The position numbers were made by a program, and so were the translations under genes. The notes under the pieces were generated by a model that saw nothing but the letters and a program-made list of their open reading frames with translations, searched no databases and was not told the DNA's origin. Shown piece after piece: positions 1 to 5,207 of a DNA stretch of 5,207 bases. The stretch lies in contig CAMHDX010000098.1 in the NCBI GenBank assembly GCA_946183895.1, forward strand, positions 1 through 5,207, in the 5' to 3' direction. The number at the start of each line of letters is the position of its first letter. Position 1 is the first letter of the stretch. The stretch comes from an uncultured Porphyromonadaceae bacterium. Its GTDB lineage: Bacteria; Bacteroidota; Bacteroidia; Bacteroidales; Muribaculaceae.

Positions 1-710
1 AGGCGAACAATATCGAGCCGCAGCATGAGGTGTTGATACGCGTGATCAGCTACTACCGCGCGGCGAGCAAGGACGACCTGTTCCGCATGATAGGCTCAGG
101 CGAGGTCACACTTGACGACAAGACCCTGCAACGCATCACAGGTCACAAAAAAGGCCTGCTCGACCGTCTGTTGAATCGCACCCCCTTCGGTTCCCGCAAG
201 AAGAAAGAGCGCGACGCTGACACCGAGGTTAACACCATCACCAAGGGCGACGAGGTTGACGTCAAGAAGACCTACGTGTTGCGCACCGTTGACGGCGTGG
301 CAAACTATCAACTGGGCGACTGCTGCCACCCCATCCCGGGCGATGATGTGGTAGGCTACGTCGACGAGAACAACCACGTGATTGTCCACAAGATGGACTG
401 CCCGCGCGTGATGAAACTCAAGGCCAACTACGGCGGACGCCTCGTGCAGACACGCTGGGAGGAGGGTAGCGCCCGCTTCCTGGCAAGCATCCACGTTGAG
501 GGTATTGACAACCAGGGCGTGCTGCAGCAAATCATCAACATCATCTCCACCACGATGCTGATTAACATGCGCCGCCTCAACATCGAGGCTCACGAGGGCA
601 TCTTCCACTGCGACCTCGACGTGATGATTAGCGACGCCAAAGTGTTGACCGACCTGTGTCAACGCCTGCGTGGTGTGGAGGATGTCAAGCAGGCGGTGCG
701 GACCAGTTAA
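1..710 (+). CDS. rel: Rel/SpoT-family (p)ppGpp synthetase/hydrolase, C-terminal part (5' truncated by window edge)
   Basis: The frame is open from nucleotide 3 to the TAA at 708-710, so this is the last ~235 residues of a longer gene. The GTG at 30 is only an internal codon. Visible parts in order: a helical linker, a basic stretch (SRKKKER, around nt 190-210), then the cysteine-rich zinc-finger-like domain with CCHPIPGDDVVGY (Cys codons at 321 and 324) and IVHKMDCP (His codon 387, Cys codon 399), then a C-terminal ACT domain from about nt 477 (FLASIHVEGIDNQGVLQQI) to the end. This order is typical of the regulatory half of long RSH enzymes, where these domains contact the ribosome and sense amino acids. 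The hydrolase, synthetase and TGS domains would lie upstream, so it cannot be told here whether the enzyme is bifunctional or single-activity. All four Cys/His ligand positions are intact. The following 168-bp gap shows no clear terminator. Confidence 0.93.
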   Translation, partial: ANNIEPQHEVLIRVISYYRAASKDDLFRMIGSGEVTLDDKTLQRITGHKKGLLDRLLNRTPFGSRKKKERDADTEVNTITKGDEVDVKKTYVLRTVDGVANYQLGDCCHPIPGDDVVGYVDENNHVIVHKMDCPRVMKLKANYGGRLVQTRWEEGSARFLASIHVEGIDNQGVLQQIINIISTTMLINMRRLNIEAHEGIFHCDLDVMISDAKVLTDLCQRLRGVEDVKQAVRTS

Positions 711-711
711 A

Positions 712-802
712 ACAATTCACAATTCACAATGCACAATGCAGAATTCACAATTCACAATGCACAATGCAGAATTCACAATTCACTATTCTTAATTCGTAAT
801 TC
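712..802 (+). repeat. Tandem 7-bp repeat array, 13 units (consensus ACAATKC), with a 28-bp higher-order repeat
   Basis: Read in 7-bp steps from 712, every unit fits NNAATKC or a one-base variant: ACAATTC, ACAATTC, ACAATGC, ACAATGC, AGAATTC, ACAATTC, ACAATGC, ACAATGC, AGAATTC, ACAATTC, ACTATTC, TTAATTC, GTAATTC. Four units form a 28-bp super-unit: 714-741 is identical to 742-769, and a third partial copy follows to 783. The last three units drift from the consensus. The array starts two bases after the rel stop codon. Its function is unknown. The same family recurs at 841-854 and 3432-3494 in the same orientation. Confidence 0.93.
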
Positions 803-805
803 ATC

Positions 806-833
806 ACGTCTATTTACGTCTATTTACGTCTAT
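806..833 (+). repeat. Tandem 10-bp repeat, 2.8 copies (acgtctattt)
   Basis: The 10-mer acgtctattt is repeated perfectly at 806-815 and 816-825, followed by eight matching bases at 826-833. It sits between the main heptamer array (ending at 802) and two more heptamer units (841-854), so it seems to interrupt the heptamer tract. No inverted-repeat character or known binding motif is recognised. Confidence 0.88.
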
Positions 834-840
834 ACAAGGT

Positions 841-854
841 GTAATTCATAATTC
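841..854 (+). repeat. Two further heptamer units (GTAATTC, ATAATTC)
   Basis: These two units match the NNAATTC heptamer family of 712-802 and lie 24 bp before the start codon of the HD phosphodiesterase gene. They are probably a remnant of the same tract, split by the 10-bp repeat. Confidence 0.6.
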
Positions 855-878
855 GGGCCATGGGGCTCAAGTAAAGAG

Positions 879-2969
879 ATGAAATTCAAATACGACAAAA
901 ACACGGTAGTGCCGCTGTTCATGATGCTGGTCGCGATAGTCGTTGTTGCCACCGCACTGATAGTCACCAACAAGGAGTTGCGGATGGGGTACGACTTTGA
1001 CTACTACCAGCGATGGAACTACGGCACACTGGTGAGCGACCGGACGTTTGACGCCTGCTACACCGGCGATACGGTTGCCGAGATCACCCGCTCGATACGC
1101 GAAGACTTTATCCCCAAAGCGATGCGCGAGCCCGATGTAGAGAGCGAGGTGCTCGCCGCGCACCCCGGGCTGAGTCACGCGGTCAAGACCACGCTGCGAC
1201 AGATGTACACCAGCGGCATTGCCGACAGCAACCTCACCGCCGCCATCCATGCCGATTCGATATCGCGCGTGTCGATACAAGACGCCACCGGCGTGTACAT
1301 TCCCACCGACACCGCCAGCCTGCTCACGCCCGAGAAAGCCGAGACCATGCTCGCGTTCGCCCACAGTCTGCCGGTTGACGAGGCGGCACTCCTGATAGAG
1401 CCCAACGTGCACCTGGACACGCTCAACAACGAGCGATTGCTGCAGACCGCCACCGAGAACGCGCTATACATCAAGCAAGTCACCAAGGGCGACATCATCA
1501 TCGAGAACGGCGTAATCATCACCCCCACCATCTACCACGTGCTCAAGTCGTACTACAACGACATGGAGCGCGACGTGCACGACAGCCACATAGCCGGCGC
1601 CGGCAGACAAGTGATGATAGGCAAAGTAGCCATCGTGGCGCTGCTGATGCTGACGCTCTACCTGTACCTATACTCGATGCGGCCCAAGTATTTGACCGAG
1701 ACCAAGCGGTTCCTGTTCATGCTGCTGCTGTTGAGTGTCGCCGCCGCGCTGGCGCTGTACGCCATCACACATGCCCACAACTACCGCTACGTGATACCGC
1801 TGGCGGTGGTGCCCATTGTGGTGACAATCTTCTTCGACTCGCGCACGTCGTTCGCATGCCACCTGACGCTGGTGCTGATAACCGCGCTTGTGGTTGGCGA
1901 CCGCGTTGAGTACATCTTAATGCAGCTGGTAGCCGGCTTTGTCGCCATCGCCTCGATGCAAGAGTTGACCCGCCGGTCGCAGATGGTGCGCTGTGCCGCC
2001 AACGTGTTTGTCGCGTACACACTGATGTACATCGCCGTGGTGATGATGCGCGGCGGGGACATGACCCAAGTATTCACGAGCGCCGCATCCACCACGCCGT
2101 CGCTCGACGCGTTCGAGTGGACCGTGATTAAATACTTCGCCGTCAACTGCGTGACGCTATCCTTCTCCAGCATTCTGATATTTGTGATTGAGCGGGTGTT
2201 CGGGTTCACCAGCACGGCGACGCTGGTCGAGTTGACCGACATCAACACACCGCTGATGCGCACGCTCAGCGAGAAGTGCCAGGGCACATTCCAGCACTCC
2301 ATCCAAGTGTCGATGATAGCCAGTGAGGTCGCGCTGCGCATTGGCGCCAACGTGCAGCTGGTGCGCGCCGGCGCCATGTATCACGACATCGGCAAGATTA
2401 ACAATCCCGCGTTCTTCACCGAGAATCAGATGGGCGTCAATCCGCACGACGCGCTGATGCCCGAGCAGAGCGCCCGCATTGTCATCGCACACGTGACCGA
2501 CGGCGTGCAGATGGCTCAAAAGGCCAACCTGCCACGCGTGATCATTGACATGATACTGCAGCACCACGGCAGGGGGCTAGCCAAGTACTTCTACGCGACC
2601 GCGTGCCAGGCCGCCAAGAGCGAGACCGACGTCGACCGCTCAATATACACCTACCCCGGTCCCAATCCGCAGACCCGCGAGGCTGCGATACTGATGATGA
2701 CCGACGCGTGCGAGGCAGCGGTCAAGAGCATCACCGAGCCCAACGACAAGAATATCCGTGACATGGTCACACGCGTGATTGACGGGCAAAAGGCCGACGG
2801 ACTGCTCAACGAGGCGCCCATTACGCTCAGCGAAATCGAGACCGTGAAGACCGTGATCACCGAGCGGCTGCGCTCGTCAGCCTCTGCCCGCGTGTCGTAC
2901 GCACCGGTAGCCGCCCAAGCCGCCGCCCAAGCCGCCAATCAGCCAACACCAACCCAATCAGACCAATGA
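879..2969 (+). CDS. Seven-transmembrane HD-domain phosphodiesterase, PgpH/YqfF type (probable c-di-AMP hydrolase)
   Basis: 696 aa, close to the ~700 aa usual for the family. Residues 11-30 form a first membrane helix. About 31-244 is a 7TMR-HDED-like extracytoplasmic domain, including KGDIIIENGVIITPTIYHVL (202-221). Further membrane helices lie at roughly 247-266, 277-297, 303-319, 326-340, 345-359, 372-390 and 416-437, so the exact count is uncertain. The cytoplasmic HD domain follows, with its metal ligands in place: His473, His502-Asp503 (MYHDIGKI), His538, His562/563 (QHHG) and Asp609 (MMTDACEAA). Characterised relatives cleave the second messenger c-di-AMP to pApA; that substrate is inferred here from the family. 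The C-terminus (about 676-696) is a low-complexity Ala/Gln/Pro tail. The ATG at 879 is preceded by AAAGAG and puts the signal-anchor helix at the N-terminus. The stop overlaps the next start (ATGA). No clear promoter box is seen in the upstream gap, so read-through from rel is possible. Confidence 0.92.
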   Translation: MKFKYDKNTVVPLFMMLVAIVVVATALIVTNKELRMGYDFDYYQRWNYGTLVSDRTFDACYTGDTVAEITRSIREDFIPKAMREPDVESEVLAAHPGLSHAVKTTLRQMYTSGIADSNLTAAIHADSISRVSIQDATGVYIPTDTASLLTPEKAETMLAFAHSLPVDEAALLIEPNVHLDTLNNERLLQTATENALYIKQVTKGDIIIENGVIITPTIYHVLKSYYNDMERDVHDSHIAGAGRQVMIGKVAIVALLMLTLYLYLYSMRPKYLTETKRFLFMLLLLSVAAALALYAITHAHNYRYVIPLAVVPIVVTIFFDSRTSFACHLTLVLITALVVGDRVEYILMQLVAGFVAIASMQELTRRSQMVRCAANVFVAYTLMYIAVVMMRGGDMTQVFTSAASTTPSLDAFEWTVIKYFAVNCVTLSFSSILIFVIERVFGFTSTATLVELTDINTPLMRTLSEKCQGTFQHSIQVSMIASEVALRIGANVQLVRAGAMYHDIGKINNPAFFTENQMGVNPHDALMPEQSARIVIAHVTDGVQMAQKANLPRVIIDMILQHHGRGLAKYFYATACQAAKSETDVDRSIYTYPGPNPQTREAAILMMTDACEAAVKSITEPNDKNIRDMVTRVIDGQKADGLLNEAPITLSEIETVKTVITERLRSSASARVSYAPVAAQAAAQAANQPTPTQSDQ

Positions 2970-3442
2970 TACTGACCATAATCGCCATACTGCTATTCGC
3001 GCTCGCGGTGGGCTTCACAGTCTATCCGCGTTACTACGCGCCGTTGTGTGCGTACGCCGGTTTGCTGGCATTGCACATGAGCTACAGCATCTATGTGAGC
3101 ACGCCGTACCTCTGGTTCTGGGCGGTAGCGGCGGTGATTGCCGCGATGATCTACCGATTAGTGCCCGAGGGCGAGCCCGATGGTAGGCGCGTGAGCAACG
3201 TGTACATCACGCTCGGCGCGATAGCCGGCGCGATGCTGGGCATCCTTGTCGAGCCACGGCTGATGGTGCTGGGCACGATAGTAGGCACGGCGCTGGGCGT
3301 GATGGCGTACTCGAGCACGCCCGCCGGCGTGTGGTTGCGCACCTCGTGGCGCACCCTCGCGCAGTACTATGCCGCCAAGGGACTCCCCACCGTGGTTACA
3401 ATCTCAATCATCGGAGTGGCGGTGATGGGGGTTATTTCTTAA
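2966..3442 (+). CDS. Small polytopic membrane protein of unknown function (possibly DUF456-like)
   Basis: 158 aa, very hydrophobic, with about six likely membrane segments (2-19, 24-43, 48-65, 78-95, 98-115, 139-157). A charged loop lies at 66-77 (VPEGEPDGRR) and an amphipathic loop at 116-138. The central pair is Gly/Ala-rich, with a glycine-zipper look: LGAIAGAMLGILVEP (83-97) and LGTIVGTALGVMAY (102-115). Length, topology and the paired glycine-rich helices recall DUF456 proteins, but the usual N-terminal LPGLPG-like motif is absent, so this is only a suggestion. The start ATG overlaps the upstream TGA in ATGA, a classic translational-coupling arrangement, which supports co-expression with the HD phosphodiesterase. 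The last codons (GTT ATT TCT TAA) already lie within the heptamer array that begins at 3432. No catalytic motif is visible. Confidence 0.85.
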   Translation: MILTIIAILLFALAVGFTVYPRYYAPLCAYAGLLALHMSYSIYVSTPYLWFWAVAAVIAAMIYRLVPEGEPDGRRVSNVYITLGAIAGAMLGILVEPRLMVLGTIVGTALGVMAYSSTPAGVWLRTSWRTLAQYYAAKGLPTVVTISIIGVAVMGVIS

Positions 3443-3494
3443 TTCTTAATTCACAATGCACAATTCACAATTCACAATACGAAATGCTTAATTT
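3432..3494 (+). repeat. Second tandem 7-bp repeat array, 9 units, bridging a stop and a start codon
   Basis: In 7-bp steps from 3432: TTATTTC, TTAATTC, TTAATTC, ACAATGC, ACAATTC, ACAATTC, ACAATAC, GAAATGC, TTAATTT. The central units are identical to those at 712-802 and in the same orientation; the outer ones are degenerate. The array supplies the TAA stop (3440-3442) of the membrane-protein gene, fills the whole 41-bp gap, and includes the ATG (3484-3486) and the next codons of the DUF4919-like gene. Its function is unknown. Confidence 0.88.
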
Positions 3495-4191
3495 CAAACG
3501 ACTGTTAATAAATATTCTGCTGATTGCTACCGGTTGTGGCATAGCGCTCGCGCAGCAGAGCAAGATTGAGGTGCGCCCCGTCGACTTTGACCACATTCGC
3601 CAGGTGACGATGAGCGCCAAGAACGAGTACTACTTCCCCAAGCTGTTGAGGATGTTCACCGGCAACGACACCACCAAGTTCAAGCTGGAGCATGCCCGCA
3701 ACCTGTACTACGGCTACACGTTTCAGGAGGACTACGACCCCCTGCGCGAGAGCGTGTACTCCAGCCGCGTTGAGGACCTGTACTATCAGGACAAGCACAC
3801 ACGCGTGGAGCTGGACAGCATCGAGCACTACGCCGACCTGTCGCTTGCCGACAACATCTTTGACCTCAACCAAATGACCTATCAAATCTTTGCGTTGCAC
3901 GAGAAGAAAAAGTTCCAGAAGGAGACGATAAGGAAGTTCCGCCTGGACCGCATCATCGCCGCCATCATGAGCAGCGGACGCGGCACCAAAGACGCGCCCT
4001 GGGTGGTAATATCGCCCGACCATGAGTACAACATCGTGAACTTTCTGGGCTATCGCGCCATCGGCCACGAGACCAGCGACGACGGCATAGACCGCATCAC
4101 CGTTGAGCCCCGCCCGGGCAAGACGGCGACCGAGTTCTACTTTGACCTGCGCCGCGCCCTGCAGGTTGCCGCTGTCAAATATCCCGACTGA
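3484..4191 (+). CDS. Secreted DUF4919-like protein
   Basis: 235 aa from the ATG at 3484. This start is chosen because it gives a clean signal peptide: basic MLNFKR, hydrophobic LLINILLIATGCGIALA, then likely cleavage after Ala23 (ALA|QQ). A longer in-frame start at 3331 would lie inside the upstream gene and bury this signal. Cys18 (IATGC) resembles a weak lipobox, but the hydrophobic GIALA after it favours ordinary signal peptidase I. The mature protein matches the DUF4919 pattern as I recall it: NEYYFPKLLRMFTGNDTT (47-64), LYYGYTFQEDYDP (74-86), and a C-terminal conserved block at 163-190 with SSG, VISPDHEYN and FLGY. The function is unknown, and the location is probably the periplasm or cell surface. 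A KKKFQKE-containing helical segment sits at about 141-160. The gene is separated from the membrane-protein gene only by the heptamer array and from miaA by six bases, so it likely belongs to one transcript. Confidence 0.85.
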   Translation: MLNFKRLLINILLIATGCGIALAQQSKIEVRPVDFDHIRQVTMSAKNEYYFPKLLRMFTGNDTTKFKLEHARNLYYGYTFQEDYDPLRESVYSSRVEDLYYQDKHTRVELDSIEHYADLSLADNIFDLNQMTYQIFALHEKKKFQKETIRKFRLDRIIAAIMSSGRGTKDAPWVVISPDHEYNIVNFLGYRAIGHETSDDGIDRITVEPRPGKTATEFYFDLRRALQVAAVKYPD

Positions 4192-4197
4192 GCCGGC

Positions 4198-5103
4198 ATG
4201 GCAGACACCCTGATAGTCATCACCGGTCCCACCGCCTCGGGCAAGACCGACCTCGCCATTGCCGTTGCCAGGCTGTTGGGGTGCCACATCATCAACGCCG
4301 ACTCACGGCAGGTGTTCCGCGAGATTCCGATATGCACCGCGGCGCCGACGACCGAGCAGTTGGCAATGGTACCTCACCACATGGTGGGGACACGTAGCGT
4401 CACCGAGGCGTACAACGCGTCGCAATATGAGCACGATGTGCTGCGGTTGTTGCCGTCGCTGTTTGCCCGCGGTGGAGGTCGCGCCGTGATGTGCGGCGGC
4501 TCAATGATGTATATTGACGCGGTGTGTCGCGGCATCGATGCCATGCCCGATGTCAAGCCCGAGGTGCGCCAAGCCGTACTCGACGACCTGCACGAGCAGG
4601 GTCTGGAGGCGTTGCTTGACGAGCTGCGACAACGCGACCCTGCATATCACGCCATCGTGGACCGCGCCAACCCGCGGCGTGTGGTACACGCGTTGGAGCT
4701 GTGTCGCCAGACCGGCGGCACGTACACCGCCCTGCGCCTCGGCATCAAGCACGACCGCCCGTTCAACATCGTGAAGTTTGCCCTGGATGTGCCGCGCGAC
4801 CAACTGTTTGAGCGCATCAACGCCCGCGTTGACGCCATGATAGCCGCCGGGCTTGTGGAGGAAGCGCGCGCCATGCTGCCGCTACGCCACCTGCAGGCAC
4901 TCAACACGGTGGGGATGAAGGAGATGTTCGCCTATCTGGACGGGCAGTGGGACCTGCCTACCGCAGTCGCGCGGCTGCAAAAGAACACGCGCGTGTACGC
5001 CAAGAAACAGCTCACATGGCTACGCCGCGACCCCGACATCACATGGCTGTCGCCCGGTGAGGCGTTGTCCACCATCCTGGGCAGTACCGGACTTAACGAT
5101 TAG
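4198..5103 (+). CDS. miaA: tRNA dimethylallyltransferase
   Basis: 301 aa, the usual MiaA length. The enzyme transfers the dimethylallyl group of DMAPP to N6 of A37 in tRNAs that read UNN codons. Visible motifs: P-loop GPTASGKT (10-17); INADSRQVF (32-40) with the catalytic Asp35 by family alignment; GGSMMYIDAV (100-109); NPRRVVHALE (158-167) in the tRNA-binding region; a swinging-domain-like helical insert between; NTVGMKEMFAYLDG (236-249); and NTRVYAKKQLTWLRRD (263-278) near the C-terminus. The ATG at 4198 gives the standard MiaA N-terminus and lies six bases after the preceding TGA. Two positions differ from the pattern I expect: Cys46 where IGTAxP normally has Gly, and Met240 where VGY normally has Tyr. 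The frame is intact and the catalytic residues are present, so I take it as functional. The TAG stop is at 5101-5103. Confidence 0.96.
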   Translation: MADTLIVITGPTASGKTDLAIAVARLLGCHIINADSRQVFREIPICTAAPTTEQLAMVPHHMVGTRSVTEAYNASQYEHDVLRLLPSLFARGGGRAVMCGGSMMYIDAVCRGIDAMPDVKPEVRQAVLDDLHEQGLEALLDELRQRDPAYHAIVDRANPRRVVHALELCRQTGGTYTALRLGIKHDRPFNIVKFALDVPRDQLFERINARVDAMIAAGLVEEARAMLPLRHLQALNTVGMKEMFAYLDGQWDLPTAVARLQKNTRVYAKKQLTWLRRDPDITWLSPGEALSTILGSTGLND

Positions 5104-5126
5104 CTACATTGTCAGACGCCATATTT

Positions 5127-5159
5127 CCCAAAAAATGGTTCCCGAAAGGCAGTTTTGGG
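5127..5159. other. Imperfect inverted repeat downstream of miaA
   Basis: CCCAAAA (5127-5133) can pair with TTTTGGG (5153-5159), a 7-bp stem around a 19-nt loop, starting 23 bases after the miaA stop. There is no U-tract directly after it, so it is a poor intrinsic terminator. It could be a weak terminator, an operator next to the promoter box at 5164, or chance. Confidence 0.25.
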
Positions 5160-5163
5160 GCGG

Positions 5164-5173
5164 TATAATTTTG
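5164..5173 (+). promoter_or_regulatory. Likely Bacteroidota-type -7 promoter box (TATAATTTTG) for a downstream gene
   Basis: TAATTTTG at 5166-5173 matches the Bacteroidota -7 consensus TAnnTTTG exactly, and it overlaps a perfect TATAAT (5164-5169). No TTTG is present at the expected spacing of about 19-21 bp upstream; the TTTG at 5154-5157 is too close (8 bp). Its position after the miaA stop, in an A+T-rich stretch with no open gene to the window end, fits a promoter for a gene starting beyond 5207. Confidence 0.45.
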
Positions 5174-5207
5174 ATTTATCAGAATAAAGCTGCAAGATAG
5201 CAACAAC

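Noticed and set aside
96..662. Minus-strand open frame of 188 codons opposite rel
   Set aside because: It lies wholly antisense to a clear Rel C-terminus, is rich in His/Val in a way typical of reverse-read G+C-rich codons, and shows no domain.
30..710. A stand-alone short protein starting at GTG 30
   Set aside because: The same frame is open to the window edge and the family is normally over 700 aa, so this is the truncated end of rel, not a small separate gene.
712..802. CRISPR array
   Set aside because: The 28-bp unit repeats head to tail with no unique spacers and decomposes into 7-bp units, so it is a simple tandem repeat.
860..874. Tiny upstream frame ATG GGG CTC AAG TAA before the HD phosphodiesterase
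   Set aside because: Four codons is too short to support as a leader peptide; there is no ribosome-binding site, regulatory codon run or attenuator hairpin.
867..1412. Minus-strand open frame of 181 codons opposite the HD phosphodiesterase N-terminus
   Set aside because: It is antisense to a confident family member, with low-complexity His/Gly/Val composition and no start context or domain.
2910..2942. Repeat-derived Ala/Gln tail as a special domain
   Set aside because: It is a short run of GCCGCCCAA-like codons at the end of the HD protein, probably a disordered low-complexity tail with no evidence of function.
3331..3483. Longer N-terminus for the DUF4919-like protein, starting at 3331
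   Set aside because: This would overlap the upstream gene by over 110 bases, translate the repeat array, and place the signal peptide 51 residues inside the protein. The start at 3484 is far better.
3505..4287. Minus-strand open frame of 260 codons opposite the DUF4919-like gene
   Set aside because: Its length comes from codon bias on the other strand; it overlaps two well-supported genes and has no recognisable motif.

Overview
The window looks like chromosomal core DNA from a member of the Bacteroidales (phylum Bacteroidota). The evidence is the Bacteroidota style of the MiaA and Rel proteins, a secreted DUF4919-type protein (a family I know mainly from Bacteroides relatives), start sites without clear Shine-Dalgarno sequences, and a TAnnTTTG promoter-like box near the right end. 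The coding DNA is clearly G+C-rich and the gaps are A+T-rich. This would suit Muribaculaceae or a relative better than classical Bacteroides, but the family assignment is a guess.

Layout, all genes on the + strand: (1) 1-710 is the 3' end of a long (p)ppGpp synthetase/hydrolase (Rel/SpoT family), with the cysteine-rich zinc-finger-like domain and the ACT domain. (2) 711-878 is a 168-bp A+T-rich gap made mostly of tandem repeats: thirteen 7-bp units, then a 10-bp repeat, then two more 7-bp units. (3) 879-2969 is a seven-transmembrane HD-domain phosphodiesterase of the PgpH/YqfF type, a family known to hydrolyse c-di-AMP. (4) 2966-3442 is a small polytopic membrane protein of unknown function that overlaps the phosphodiesterase by ATGA. 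(5) 3432-3494 is a second array of the same 7-bp repeat family, covering the stop codon of gene 4 and the start codon of the next gene. (6) 3484-4191 is a secreted DUF4919-like protein. (7) 4198-5103 is miaA, tRNA dimethylallyltransferase, six bases after the previous stop. (8) 5104-5207 is the start of an intergenic region with a likely promoter for a gene beyond the window.

The genes from 879 to 5103 are packed like one operon, and rel may be co-transcribed with them because no terminator is visible in the gap. The set joins stringent-response signalling, nucleotide second-messenger turnover and tRNA modification with two uncharacterised envelope proteins. I see no defence system, mobile element, CRISPR array or RNA gene. 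The most unusual features are the two phased heptamer arrays, the small membrane protein coupled to the HD phosphodiesterase, and two substitutions at usually conserved MiaA positions.
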